Source: Tupaia tana (lineage: Eukaryota; Chordata; Mammalia; Scandentia; Tupaiidae). Taken from it: a DNA stretch of 64,000 nt. Within the stretch, counting starts at the first letter, position 1. Every line of letters starts with the position of its first letter. Shown one piece after another: positions 43,896 through 56,053 of this stretch. The notes under the pieces were generated by a model. That model was given only the letters and a program-made list of their open reading frames with translations. It ran no database searches and was not told the origin of the DNA. The position numbers and the translations under genes are program-made. The DNA lies in the NCBI GenBank assembly GCA_026018925.1, contig JAKSZU010000009.1, forward strand, positions 86,006,139 to 86,070,138, given 5' to 3'.

Positions 43896-44440
43896 TGCCC
43901 TATCTTTTAACTAACCATGAGAGCTGAACTTTCCAAACTTCAGTGTGCTTACAAACTACATGCATAGTCTGACTCATGGGCTGGTCCATGGACCATGCTT
44001 TGAGCACCAAGGCTCTGTGTCCTATGTACTTCTGTGTGTGTCTCAGGCAAGCAGAGCTATTGTTAAGTGAAGTGTTAGCTCTTTAAAAGTCCCGATTTCT
44101 CAGAACAGACAGGCTATAGGATTCCCAACTGCTCCCTACCCCGAGCCCCCCATTTGTCTTTCTTCAGATACTTGCCTGAACATAAAGGTGATAAAGAGAG
44201 AAATCAGGTGCCAGGTCCCATTCCCTCCTCTGAATATCATTCCAGAAATGCCTAGTCCAGGCAGATTTTACTTGCAGGCTCTCTGTCTTGAATGGAAGGA
44301 GGTCTAAGGGGGTAGTCTCAGAGTATTCTCTGCCTGAATGAGAGTAGATGTGCTAATTGGCCAGTGGGGCAGCAGCACATGGTCACTTTACGTGACTTAA
44401 GATAACTTTCTGATATATTGAAGAGGATTGCTTTTGTTTG
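43896..44440. other. Unassigned; possible second hAT piece
   Basis: GGGCTGGTCCATGGACCATGC near 43980 resembles a hAT-type MITE end. The rest shows nothing recognised. Confidence 0.35.
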
Positions 44441-44702
44441 TTTGTTTGTTTGTTTGTTTGTTTTTTGGACAGGTTTTGCTATAGGGTACGTGCGCTCGCC
44501 AGAAAGACAGAGAGACAGAAAGCGAAAAATCACCCCCAGGGGGGATGACCACGCCGTAATCCCTTCTCCTCCGTTCTCCTTTCGGGATCTTGGGCACGCG
44601 CATGAGCCCGGCGTGAGTTTGAGTCACCAGGTCCGGGACTTGAACCGCTGTCAACTACATGGGAGTCCAAGTGACACAGCTATTATGCCAACTGCTGGTC
44701 CC
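44441..44702 (-). mobile_element. SINE type A
   Basis: GTTTGTTTG tail, GGACAGGTTTTGCTATAGGG start, head end CAACTGCTGGTCCC. Confidence 0.92.
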
Positions 44703-44775
44703 GCTTTGTTCTTGAATGAATCACCTGGATCATCGTCTTTCCGTACTACTGACTAATAGTAAGGCCATTTACCTG

Positions 44776-44777
<2 letters not shown>

Positions 44778-44811
<34 letters not shown>
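44778..44811. repeat. (GT)n microsatellite
   Basis: About 17 GT units. Confidence 0.95.
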
Positions 44812-44812
<1 letters not shown>

Positions 44813-45557
44813 CCTAAGCCATTTGTATTTGGAAAATGCCACATGCTAAACAAACTACTATTAAATAGAACACGTTTCTGGTTTCCAAATCATATAAGAC
44901 CACTTGCTATAAAGCTAGCTGTCTGCTATGTATGTTGTTCGGGGTCCATTTCTTACATTTATGGCAAACATGGATGAGAAGAAGACAGTCTGTCTCTGAC
45001 CAGTGGCTAGGGTGGGGGTGGAGGGCTGTTGTGTTGAATGGATAGGGTGCGTAGGAATCTACATGGCACCTTTTATCTTCCTGAACTTCACGGGGGAGGT
45101 GACAAGTAGCATGTACATCTGGAGTAAGGAGTACACCTGCCTTAATATCACTGTTACGGGCCAGGTAGTGCAGGTGTGTGAAATGCTGCTCCATTAATCT
45201 TCAGTCCTCCTGGCCAAAGGGATGCTAAAATGATAACTTCATAGGTCCCGTGCTCCAAGGCCTCCGTGGGGCAACCAGTATCCAAAAGCATAGCTCTTGT
45301 AGCCACCAACAGGATACAGCCCACCAATTGCCAGGTATTAAAATTGCCCTCCTTGCAGCCCAGTGGCTATGTGGAGCTCGTGCTTTGGAGGGTGCTGATG
45401 AGAATGGTGACTAAGAAGCATGACACTGTATGGTGCTCAAGCAAAAGGGAAACTACTGTAACCTCAGGTTGGCCACTGCTGTAGCTCACAGCTGTGCAAA
45501 CAGAGAGAAGTGTCTGTGTTCTTCTGCATGTGATGCAAGAGCCGTAGGGAAGGGCAC
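44812..45557. other. Unassigned moderately GC-rich sequence
   Basis: No full ORF or splice pattern seen. AGAAGAAGACAGTCTGTCTC near 44977 resembles AGAAGAAGACAGACTATCTC near 45869, so part may be an old unidentified repeat. Confidence 0.35.
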
Positions 45558-45572
45558 AGAACTGTCTGTGGG

Positions 45573-45834
45573 GGAACCAGCAGATTACGTAATGGTTACG
45601 TCGCGACTGCCACATAATTGACCGCAGTTTGAGTCTTGGACCCGGCGGCTTAAAACTCACACTGGATGCATGTGCGTGCGTGCCCAAAATCCTGAGAGGA
45701 GAATGGACGAGAAGGGATTGTGGTATGGCTATCCCCCCGGGGCGAGGGTGATTTCTCGCTTTCTGTCTCTCTGTCTCTCCGGTGAGCACATGCGACCTAT
45801 AGCAAAAATCTCTCTTAAAAAAAAAAAAAAAAAA
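45573..45834 (+). mobile_element. SINE type A
   Basis: Head GGAACCAGCAGATTACGTAA, end CCTATAGCAAAAATCTCTC plus poly-A. TSD AGAACTGTCTGTGGG is at 45558-45572, with one mismatch at 45835-45849. Confidence 0.94.
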
Positions 45835-45849
45835 AGAACTGTTTGTGGG

Positions 45850-46486
45850 ATGAATGAAACTCAGGTGAAGAAGAAGACAGACTATCTCCATTTGGTGGTG
45901 GAATGGAAGAAGATACTGCCTGGTGTAGTGCACACAGGCAGAGAGTGTGCTGAGCAGAAGCAATGTGGCCCTAGATGTAATCTACCCACTAGAGGAGCTG
46001 GCAGGGAAGGCTGCCCGTCCACCTGCAGACCCAGGTATCTGGCTTAGGTTGGGGGGGGGGGGGGTTGGAGGGATGCTTTTCTGGGCTACTTTGCAGCCAC
46101 AACTTTGAATTCCTTGGGAAATTGGGTGGACGGTGAATCAAAAGGCCTTATCTCCTCCCTTGGGCTGTTGTTTGACATACTGTTTGTGGGGTTTGCTTAT
46201 AAGCCCAACTTTAAGTATATTTCAGCCAGCACCTCTACCTTTCTCTGCATGTAATTTGTATCAGTGAACCCATAAGTAAGAAGAATTGAGAAGACTCCAT
46301 GTGGAGAAAAACCCCATATGTAATTATATAAGATATGTGTTTGTGAGTAGCACGTATGTGTGTGTGCATGTATGTGTGTGCGTGTGCATGCCCGCATGTG
46401 TGTGTTTGCTCACAGGCTCTCTTTCCTGAGTGGGTCTTAGTGCAAGAGGTTACCTGTGTTTTGCCGGTTTAGAAGAAGTTTTTGTT
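45850..46486. other. Unassigned, with a GT-rich stretch
   Basis: Includes a G run at about 46050-46063 and TGTGTG/CATG-rich sequence at about 46335-46405. No gene seen. Confidence 0.4.
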
Positions 46487-46742
46487 TGTTTGTTTTTGTT
46501 TTAAGGTTTTTGCCATAGGGTGCGTGCACTAGCCGGAAAGAGACGGCGGGAGGGAGAGTGAGAAATCACCTCCTCGGGGGATGGCCACGCCACAATCCCT
46601 TCTCCTCCATTTTCCTCCTGGGATTTTGGGCATGCAATCTCCTGTAACTGGGCTGATTTTCAAACCACCAGGTCCGGAACTCGAACCCGTAGTCGGCCAT
46701 GTTGGATTCCGGCGTCTTAACCACTACGCCACCTGCTGCGTC
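46487..46742 (-). mobile_element. SINE type A
   Basis: GGTTTTTGCCATAGGGTGCG start, head end CCACCTGCTGCGTCC. Confidence 0.88.
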
Positions 46743-46873
46743 CTAGAAGAAAGAGGTTTAGTTTGAGAAAAGGGTGTTAAGCTCCCCCTGCCTGACAGAC
46801 AGGCAGTAGTTGGAGATTTTGTCCCTCTTCTAGATATAGCATGACTCCTAGTCCCTTAATACTGGCACCGGGG

Positions 46874-47000
46874 GAAGGGTGCAGCAGGTAGCATGGTGGT
46901 TAAGGCGCTGGACTCCCACATGACCGACGGCTTCTTTCTCACTTTCCCTCTCTTGCTCTGTCTTTCTCTGGTCACCTTAAAATAATAAATAAATCAGTGA
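46874..47000 (+). mobile_element. SINE type B (internal deletion)
   Basis: Head GGGTGCAGCAGGTAGCATGG to GACCGACGG, then directly CTTCTTTCTCACTTTCCC. The B-box half of the head is deleted. Confidence 0.85.
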
Positions 47001-47330
47001 AATTAAATATCTGATTCTTTAAAACATATTCTTTATTTTTTGGGCTCATTAATCTGGGATGATGCGCATGCAGTTTCCTCAATGAATTGGAAAGGAAGGC
47101 CATCAGCCAAGAGTGTGGACTAGGGGGCAGTGTGAACAACAACAACAACAAAAACCAAGTTGTGAAATAGAAGGGTGGGCAGGGATGGAGGCATGAGAGA
47201 ACTAAGCAGTTTCAGGATATGGACTAAAAACCTGGCTGAAAGATATTTTCGTTTAAATAGCCAGAGCAACTGGGTGTTCCAAGATCAGACAATGTTCATT
47301 CTTCATGATCTGGTCAGAAAACCTGGCCTT

Positions 47331-47412
47331 GGGGCCAGCAGGTGGCATGGTGGTTAAGGGCGCTGTATTCCCATATGGCCAACTGCAGTTCAAGTCCTGG
47401 ACCTGGCGGCTT

Positions 47413-47459
<47 letters not shown>

Positions 47460-47582
47460 CGTGTTCTCGCTCTGTCCCTCTTTGGCCAAATTAAAATAAA
47501 GAAAGACATAAATAAAAGTTAAATAAAATAATTCTAAAAACAAAAACAAACAAACAAAAAACCCGAAAAACAAACCTGTGGC
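47331..47582 (+). mobile_element. SINE type B with (TC)n
   Basis: Head GGGGCCAGCAGGTGGCATGG, body expanded as (TC)n at 47416-47456, TTTGGCCAAATTAAAATAAA tail. Confidence 0.92.
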
Positions 47583-47929
47583 CCCAGTGTAAATGCCGGG
47601 ATACTGTGAATCCTGTGGGGGATACCTTTTTACATTGAACTCTCCCATCCTCCCCTATAAGCCTTCCTTACCTGCCATATTCCCCCTCACAACTCTTATC
47701 CTTCCAGTGGTTCATGCCATCGACTTGAGGGTACACCTTCACGCCACTCTTTTACTCACCCCCTTCCCATTTTCCTTCTGGGATTCCCATGAAATCTCCC
47801 GACAAAATAGAATCAGACACCTGTCTGTTTCGCACCTCTTCTACTGCTCCCACCCTGTTCCAAGCAAGCCGCCACCATCCGTCTGCCTCCCTGCCGCTAC
47901 CTCCCCCCTCCCCCCCATTACAGGAATTG
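47583..47929. other. Pyrimidine-rich unassigned sequence
   Basis: May belong to the L2 element that follows. A 43 bp segment at 47593-47636 recurs at 49106-49148. Confidence 0.4.
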
Positions 47930-48650
47930 CTTCTTGACTCTTGCCCTGTTTTGCTTTCCCCCTTGCCTCTCACCAGTAAATCAATCTGGCAGGTAATCAA
48001 TCTGGTAGCCAGAGTCGTGCTGTTCAGACATGCAATCAGGTCATATGATGCCTCTGTTCAAAACCGACAGTTCTCGTTGCATTCAGGGTAAACCAAAGGT
48101 CCTTACAGTCACCTTCAAGGCCATGTGATGTGATTTGGGCACAGTTACCTGTCTTACCTGACCTCCTGGTTCTCTCCTCCTTCCTCCTTCCGCTCTGGCT
48201 GCCATGACCTCATCCTTGCTCCGAAAGTAGGGGCTTTTGCACTCTGTTCTTCCTGTTTTCTGGAACACACTGGAACATGTCGATGTAGCCACCTCCCTCG
48301 TCGCTCTCACAACTTTCATGAAACATCATCTTTCTATGTGGCTTACCCCAAAACATCTCATTTTAAATCAACCTCTTCCTCGACCCAAACACACACAATT
48401 CCCATTTACCCCGTTTTTCCTTTTTCTTTTTTGATTGCATCATCTGCTGCACACACACTTGTTTCCTTGTTATGGTTGTTTGCTTGTCTCTGCCCAATGG
48501 AAGGTTAGCTCTACAGAGTCGGGTTGGGTTGTCATCATCGTCGTCTTTAGTACATGTGTCAGGTTGTTCACTCATTTGTCCTGATAGTGACTGGCTTGTA
48601 GTAGTTGCCTCATAAATGTCTGCTGAAAGAATAAAAACGTATGTCTAACA
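47930..48650 (+). repeat. L2 LINE 3' region
   Basis: Phrases in L2 order: TCATATGATGCCTCTGTTC, GGGCTTTTGCACTCTGTTC, CTGGAACACACTGGAAC, GAAGGTTAGCTCTACAG, and the end GTTGCCTCATAAATGTCTGC. Confidence 0.75.
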
Positions 48651-50007
48651 TCATCTGTCTTTACTGAATTTTTTTTCTGATCCCGTGAATTTCCCCCTCA
48701 TAGTTGTGCCAACATCGACAAAGTCCCAAGACAAAGAAAAGTATTGCAGTTGATACCACAGGAAAAGGTAGATAATCCCAGGAAACAGACACAGACAATC
48801 ACATACCAAACAGCAAAATGCACAAAGAAAACACGTTAAGACACCCAGAAATGAATAAACATTGTTCACAATGTGTTGGTGGTGGTGAGGGGGAGGAAAC
48901 AAACTACTTTTGCCTCACCGTGCTTATGCTGAGGGTATTGTAAGAAAGAGCTCCATGAATCTCCTTGTCGCATTTTGTCTTAGGACAACGTCAAAGAGGC
49001 AGTTCATTCGTTAGACCCTGTCCTCCCTAGGATGACTCATGGGAGAGATTCATTTCAAAGGAAAGCATATTCGTGCTCCTTCTGAGCAGTTAGTCAGGTT
49101 TGATGTCAGGGATACTGTGGATCCTGTGGGAGATCCCTTTTTACATTTTGGTTGCTAGAAAACTCAGACTCCTATCTTTGGCCCACCCACTGGTCATCAG
49201 TATATGGAAGGAACCTTATGGCATGCACTTGGTTTTTGAACCCGGTCACCGGATTAGATGTCGTCATTTTAACTTGGGCTTGTGCATATACCCAGTATGT
49301 TTTCTGAAACTTCAGATTCTTTGTATGGAAGGATTTCACGGGCTGTGTAATTCCTCTGCTCAATGTCCTCTGGTGGCATCTAGATCTCACTGAGGGTAAA
49401 AAGCCCAGACCTTGACCTGTAAGTCCCTACAGGATTTAATCCCTGGGAAACTCTCTGGCTTCCCCTCCAACACTTTGCCTGCTCCACTTCACTCACTCTG
49501 CCCTAGTCAAACTGAAATAAGCTCATACGTCTAATAAAATCTTTGGTTGCTGGAGCAACTGTGCAGCATTATACATGGTCATGGCCACAGATGTCTTTTC
49601 TATCTAGCTTTTGATGGCAAGGTATGTTGCCTCTCTAAGTTTGCTCGCCCATTGTGTGTGCCAACATTTGAACAAAAGGCATGTCTGCCTGTCATCCCCT
49701 CAAATAGTGTATATATTGCTATGTGTCCAGTCAGTGGTAAATTCTTGTTTCAAACCTCACTATCTGAGGAGAAATACAGTCACCAGCCTTAGCTGAGACT
49801 GTTAGATTCGTGATGACGACTAGTTGTATCCTAGTATTGGGATGCTGGGGCAAGAATCATGGCATGGTGAAACCCTGTTGAGGTTCTTTTTCTCTCTCAG
49901 TAATATAAGCTTAAAAAAATACTTTTTTTTTTTTCACATTTCTAATTGAGAAAGTTTAAAGATAGGATTTTAATTTTCAAGTGTTAATAACATTAAAAGC
50001 TACTTCA
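48651..50007. other. Mostly unassigned; L2-like piece at 49390-49560
   Basis: No exon pattern found. 49722-49838 is similar to 51692-51800 (see findings). A poly-T lies at 49922. Confidence 0.4.
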
Positions 50008-50180
50008 TGGGGTCGGCAGGGGACGTGGTGGTTAAGGGCTCTGGACTCCCAAATGGCTGACTGCAGTTCAAGTCCCGGACTTTGCGGCTTGCTTTCTCAA
50101 TTTCCCTCTCTCTCTCCCCCTCTCTGATCAAGTTAAAAATAAATGAATAAATAAAGGTAAATATAATAATTCTTTTTAAA
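50008..50180 (+). mobile_element. SINE type B
   Basis: Head GGGGTCGGCAGGGGACGTGG, CTCTGATCAAGTTAAAAATA tail. An AAAGCTACTT-type TSD is near 49996 and 50185. Confidence 0.9.
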
Positions 50181-50185
50181 AAATA

Positions 50186-50700
50186 AAGCTACTTTTATGT
50201 TTCTATGATAAATAGCCCTGTGATTACAAGAGAGCAGAACAGGAAAGAAGAAAGAAGGATAGTAGAGTAAATAAAGACAGAAGAAAGAAAGGAAAGAGAG
50301 AAGAGTGATTATTTAGAGAGACAAGCCATGGACTCAGTTCATTTCTCCTCCTAAATCCCAGAGCTACGTGTCTCTAAGGCCCTGAGCTTCGTCTAACCTG
50401 TCCTGTTATTGTGCTTCCCGAGTGGAGGTTTTAGACCCTCCCTTGGAGAAAGCCTGTGTTTCACTACAATGAGAGAAGTATGACTGGGGCCTCTGCCTAT
50501 CCAGCGTGACAAACTCAGCTCGCTACATACAGTACCAGGGAGTTGCAGCTAGACCCACAAGCACCAGGGTTAACACATGCCTGCTTATGTTTTCAATTTG
50601 CTCAACTCGGATCTCTCCCTTAGCAGATATAGAACAAAAGAATGTTTGCAGAAAATAATCTCAGAGCTCCACTTGTAACGATGTCTGGAAAGTCCATGAC
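50186..50700. other. Nothing recognised
   Basis: Purine-rich near 50230-50320. No gene seen. Confidence 0.4.
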
Positions 50701-50884
50701 ATTCTGAATGATCTAAAATGTACTGAGCATTTACTATGTCCCAGGCCCTGTGCTAAGAGCTCCTAAATTCACTTATGTAATTCCATAATTAAGACAACTA
50801 AACAAGACAAAGATTACTATAATCTCCACTTTCAAAGTGAAGAAACTAAAACTCATTAAGTTTAAGAAACCTTCTTAAAAGCCA
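50700..50884 (-). repeat. MIR
   Basis: GAGCATTTACTATGTCCCAG and GCCCTGTGCTAAGAGCTCC, then CACTTTCAAAGTGAAGAAAC, in antisense MIR order. Confidence 0.7.
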
Positions 50885-50894
50885 CATAGATCAT

Positions 50895-51145
50895 GGGACC
50901 AGCAGTTGGCGTAATGACTATGGCGCTGGACTCCCATGTAGTCGACCGCGGTTCGAGTGCCGGACCCGGTGGCTTAAACTCACGCCGGGCGCGTGTGCGT
51001 GCGTGCCCAAGATCCCGAGAGGAGAATGGAGGAGAAGGGATTGCGGTGTGGCCACTCCCCCCGGGGGGTGATTTCTCGCTTTCTGTCTCTCTGTTTCTCT
51101 CTGTCTTTCTGGAGAGCATACACGCCCTACAGCAAAAACCTCTCC

Positions 51146-51175
<30 letters not shown>
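50895..51175 (+). mobile_element. SINE type A (young, CpG-rich)
   Basis: Complete copy from GGGACCAGCAGTTGGCGTAA to TACAGCAAAAACCTCTCC plus 27 A. TSD CATAGATCAT is at 50885-50894 and 51176-51185. CpGs are mostly intact. Confidence 0.96.
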
Positions 51176-51176
<1 letters not shown>

Positions 51177-51298
51177 ATAGATCATAAGACTCAGGTGCCT
51201 CTGAGATAAAAGATGACATAACTAAACATGAACCATCATGGTGCTGAGACTGAGAAGGAGAGTAGGTTTGGTAATTTCCAAGGAGAAGGTGAATTTAT

Positions 51299-51300
<2 letters not shown>

Positions 51301-51340
<40 letters not shown>
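51301..51340. repeat. (CA)n microsatellite
   Basis: About 20 CA units. Confidence 0.95.
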
Positions 51341-51346
<6 letters not shown>

Positions 51347-52180
51347 AACACAGTCTCAGTCCCATGCATTCCGTAGCCAACAGTTAATAGAATAATTGTT
51401 TCTCTACACTCGACTGGGCAATATCAAGAGGAAGGTGGTAACTGCCAGTGTTTTCATGGGAATATAACATGTCATAAGCTTCCAACCTTTACCTATGGTG
51501 TGTTCGCTACAGAAGTCAAACAGGTCCCCGCGTGTCCACAAGATATCTTTTATGCCCTTCTCTGTCTTCTCATAATGCCCTGAATATACTGTCTTTGGTC
51601 CATTCATCCAGCAAACACTTATGGCACTCCTTTAATTTTCATCACCCACTGTGTTAGTCCTGGGCATCTCTATCATTCTTTTTACTGTCCTTTTGTTTCT
51701 GTGTCTGGTCAATACTAAATTCTTGTTCTGTACTTCACCATCTGTGGAGAAATACAGCTTTAGCTGAGACTGTTAGATTGGTGATGATTAGTAGCTTTTA
51801 TTCTAGCACATCTGTATGTCCTGATAGGAAACAACATCCTGAAATTAATTTCTGGATTCTTTTCTGAAAACTAAAAGTACCATCCTCTGATCCATCCATT
51901 TTTTTAAATTTTCTCTATTCATGTGAATCCAGTGCATTCCCACAGCTGCCCCTTCCCATTCATTTTGAATCTCCTTTCTGTACTTGAATTTTCTCTTGCA
52001 GCCTAACTGAGGATGAAGGACTGAGATGTGAATTTCCTGAAAGGCTGGACTTTTCATGGCACTATTATGTCTTCAAGTTTCAAAATGATGTTTGTGAAAG
52101 TGAGCAAAGTGTCCATTAGTACATTAATGGCTAGCAAAAATATGGCATATATCCCCAATGGTATGTTATACATATAAATT
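51341..52180. other. Unassigned
   Basis: Contains the second copy (51692-51800) of a low-copy repeat. No gene. Confidence 0.4.
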
Positions 52181-52425
52181 TCTTTTTTTTTTGGCTATAT
52201 GATGTGTACACTCGCCAGAAAGACAGAGACAGAGAGACAGAATACGAGAAATCACCCCCCAGGGGTGATGGCCACAGCGCAATCCCTTCTCCTCCATGCT
52301 CTTGGGATCTTGGGCACACATGCACACATGCCCGGTGTGAGTTTAAGACACCAGGTCCGGGACTCGAACCGCTGTTGATTACATGGGAGTCCAGCGACAT
52401 AGCCATTATGCCATCTGTTGGTCCC
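52181..52425 (-). mobile_element. SINE type A
   Basis: TTTTTTGGCTATATGATGTG start, head end CCATCTGTTGGTCCC. Confidence 0.9.
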
Positions 52426-52439
52426 ATATACAATTTTAT

Positions 52440-52608
52440 AAAAATTACTTTATTTAACTTCATCTGTTATCATTATTATTTTTTTTTAATTTCACTAGAG
52501 AAAGAGATACAGAGAAAGTGAGAAAACAAGCTACCTAGTCTGAGACTTGACCCTCGGTCAGCGATGTGGGTGTCCAGTGTCTTTAACCACCACGCCACCT
52601 GCAAGCCC
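52440..52608 (-). mobile_element. SINE type B
   Basis: TTTCACTAGAGAAAGAGATAC start, head end CCACCTGCAAGCCCC. Confidence 0.8.
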
Positions 52609-53025
52609 CTATATATAAAATTTTGATGATCAGTATCTTTCATTCTTTACCATTCATTTTGCTGGCCAGAAAAAGTGTTTTTCTCACTACTGGGTCCTCT
52701 TCTGAAAACAGTAATCATCATCCTTGCGGCTATCGGTCTGTTGTTTTCTCTATTTGTGCTTATCCACTCAATTTCCTCAGTACCTTCCTCCAGCTTATCG
52801 CATATTGCTGTCCCCACTCAGTCATTGCCTTCAAACCTACTTTTATTCATAGCAAGTTCTAGTGGGCACCACCTATTATACTTGGATCAAACATAATTTC
52901 TTTTTAAAATAGTTTATTGTCCATCTTCTTTTTCCTGAAAGATATCCTTTACTGAGTTTAGAAGTAAGTGAATATGAATGAATTTATCATTTACTGGATT
53001 TGAATTACTGGATTTGAATCCCTTC
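52609..53025. other. Nothing recognised
   Basis: Pyrimidine-rich; ORFs of 70-80 codons look like chance. Confidence 0.4.
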
Positions 53026-53043
53026 ACATCCTTTCTGTTTTCT

Positions 53044-53049
53044 TCCTTC

Positions 53050-53112
<63 letters not shown>

Positions 53113-53357
53113 TTGAAGAGGTTTTTGCTACAGGGCACGTGCGCTTGCCAGACAGACAGAGAGACAGAAAGTGACAAATCACTCCCCAGGGTGGATGGCC
53201 ACGCCACAATCCCTTCTCCTCCATTCTCCTCTCGGGATCTTGGGCACGCACGCACACGCGCCCGGCTTGAGTTTTAAGCCACTGGGTCCGGCACTCGAAC
53301 CGCGGTCGACTACATGGGAGTCCAGCGCCATAGCCATTACGCTAACTGCTGGTCCCA
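53044..53357 (-). mobile_element. SINE type A with (CTTT)n tail
   Basis: TSD ACATCCTTTCTGTTTTCT is at 53026-53043 and 53358-53375. The tail is about 17 CTTT units (53046-53113), then GAGGTTTTTGCTACAGGGC and a CpG-rich body. Confidence 0.95.
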
Positions 53358-53375
53358 ACATCCTTTCTGTTTTCT

Positions 53376-53790
53376 GTCCTTGAAGGGTAAGCTTGGTTTA
53401 GCCCATAAATGCCAGCGTGGGGTCAGCATATCTTGGGTCACCTCATCATTATTAAACTCATTGGATTATGTGTCTGCTTAAGTCCTGACTTATAGATGTG
53501 GTATGGGTTTCACTTTGAATTTGTATTGGGATTACCATCTCATGTTTTCCAATGTTCTTATCTTCTGAAATATGTGGCTATGAACTTTGAGTATTTGGAC
53601 CTCTGGCATGCATTCTTTATCATCCTTTTACTTTGGGTGATTTCACACCACAGCTCTGGGCAAGAGCTAATGTGTATCTCCCCATAAAGTTTCAAATAAT
53701 TATCCAATTCTAACCAAAAAAAAAAAAAAAAAAAAGTGAAATTCGACAAAAGTTTCCTTAGTGACTCAGCAGCAACACTTCAGTGAGGCC
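53376..53790. other. Unassigned, with an A19 run
   Basis: A poly-A lies at about 53716-53735. No gene. Confidence 0.4.
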
Positions 53791-54135
53791 TTGCCAAAGA
53801 CCAAATGTTTGTATCTGTCCACCAAATTCATGTATTGAAATCTAATACCCAATATGATTTGGAGATGGTGTCTTTTGGAGGTAATTAAGTTATGAGGAAG
53901 ATGATCTAATGAATGGGATTAGTGCCATTAGAAAAAGAGGCCAGAGAGCTAGCTAGCCCTCTCTCCACCAAGTAAGAATACAATAAGTCAGCAGTCTGCA
54001 ACCTAGATGATGGTCCTCATCAGAACCTGATCATGCTAGCACCCTGATCTCAGACTTTCACCCTCCAGAACTGTGAGAAATAAATTTCTGTTGTTTATAA
54101 GCCACCCAGTGTTAGCAGCCCAAAATGTCTAGTGC
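53790..54135 (+). mobile_element. MaLR-like LTR
   Basis: CCAAATTCATGTATTGAAATC, GAATGGGATTAGTGCCATTAG and AACTGTGAGAAATAAATTTC, then a GTTGTTTATAAGCCACCCAG end. Old and non-coding. Confidence 0.75.
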
Positions 54136-55240
54136 TGAAATTCAGGGAAAGTATACTTGGTCACTGAGGCCTAATGTGGTTTCAATGAGGTCATAACAAG
54201 CCAAGTAGGTTACCTTTTTTTCAGCCTGTCAAGTTTGCCATTTTCTATGTTCTAGGCATCTAAGTGAATGAGGCTGTCACAACATCCTGAGTCCCAGCGC
54301 CTGGGAGATGTGGATTCTTCCAGGGATACTCTCTATGTGAAAATTCTATGATCATTATATCTGGCTTAGAGCTAGACTGAGCGAACATGAGCAAAACCCA
54401 GGCCCCCATGAGGAATAGCTCAATTCCCAGAAAGGCCTTGCACAGAAGTCAGACAGATTTGCAGTATGGCAGTGGATTGGGTATTCATCTAGGTTGGAAA
54501 GGCCACACATGGGTTTTATATGTTAGACACAAACCATCAGTCAGCTACTAAATAAGGTCCATTAGGATATATGTGTGACACCTGCTTCTGCTCAAAGGCC
54601 TACCTTAGTGGCCTAAGGATCATTGTATTTCATTCCAATGTGGAATACCACTAAGACACAGTTATTTTCTTTTTGATGTGATTTTGTGAACACTTTAGTA
54701 TTAATAGTGAAGTGGCATGCCTTGCTCTGTTACAGAATGAATGATGTTTGAGATATGGAGATTAATGAAACCCATCAGTTAAACATAAAGTATGTATTAC
54801 TGAAAAATTTTAAAAGTCCCTGAAAATGTAATAACCCTCTTATTTCACTCCTATGCGATATTTCAGGGCCTCTACCTCAGTCGGTCAAACATCAGTGCAA
54901 GGATCATGCCCTTGGTCAGAGCCAGGGTTTTGTTTTGTTTTCTTTTCTCTTCTTTTCTTTTTTTCAAAACCCTACTCCAGCTAGAGTCTAGATTCTCTTA
55001 TTGTTGTTTACAGTTCTTTAATTGGCCCATTCCATTTACGGCCTGAGTATTACTATGAAATTAAAAAAGAAATTACTATAAAAATCTATCCTCAATAGCA
55101 TCTATCTTTTGAAATTCAATATAGCTGTTGATATAAGTTTTAAGACATCCTTCCCCACATTACGACTTTTCCCCACAAGAGTCAGAAACAGGGTCTCAGT
55201 CCCTCCTTTAAGTTCTATCCTGGTTACTCATTCCAGTTCC
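54136..55240. other. Nothing recognised
   Basis: No coding, RNA or named repeat pattern over about 1.1 kb. Confidence 0.4.
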
Positions 55241-55500
55241 TTCTCCTCTTACTCATGAGATAGTTCATAGTTCCCTCATCATCCTCTTCATGGCCCTGAA
55301 GTAGCTCCAGCCTTGCTGTGTCCTTTCTAAAATGTGGTGTTTAGCTGTGAGCATCACATTCCTGCTTTATATGACAGGTAAGAAGAGTAGGCCTATCACC
55401 ACCTTCTTTCTGGATTCTGAATTTCTGTCCATGCAGCCCCATCACAAGGCTGGCTCATACTGGCTCTGCTAATTGGGAACTGCTTTAGGAAAGTTGAATT
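55240..55500 (+). repeat. Possible L3/CR1 remnant
   Basis: AAATGTGGTGTTTAGCTGTG and its context weakly resemble L3-type LINE sequence. Confidence 0.35.
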
Positions 55501-55619
55501 TAATTGGGAAGATACTTAATGTCCTCTGGGAGGGTCACACTTTACCCAGTCTATTTATATCTCAGCTTAAACCATTATCACCCTGAGCAGGACAATTCCC
55601 AGTAATAAGCTCTCATGAA

Positions 55620-55770
55620 TTAAAGAATGTTTTAGTGGGAAAGGGTTTTCGGAAACTGAGAGGTTCAAGGAGATGAAGGTTTCTGTCCAAAGTCAGGCAG
55701 AGAAGTAGTGGCTGATCATAGACTAGAACTCAGATTCCTTGATGCCCAGGCCATAATTCCTTAGGATCTG
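55620..55770 (-). repeat. MIR-like
   Basis: GAAACTGAGAGGTTCAAGG, GTCAGGCAGAGAAGTAGTGG and ACTAGAACTCAGATTCC follow antisense MIR. Confidence 0.6.
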
Positions 55771-56053
55771 GAGAGGTTCTGTAATTCTTGTCTTTCAGGC
55801 TATATCTCACCAGCGGAAACACATATCCCCAAAGCTGCCAAATATTTCGCCTGATCCCACGTATTGCATAATACTGCCTGGCTTCCTGAGGAGCCAACAC
55901 ATGGGAGAATTTCAGGGTACATTAATAAAGGACTTAAGGAGCCCCTGGTAAACAAACCTGTGCCAGAAATGCTGCTGCCATGAAATTTAAAAATCTACAG
56001 GCCACATGCTTTGTAGACTGATAGACTGATGCTCGGTCCAAGAACAAAGGTAG

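Noticed and set aside
47593-48091. Pyrimidine-rich plus-strand frames as candidate exons
   Set aside because: Sequence matches L2 LINE order and lacks splice sites framing a conserved protein.
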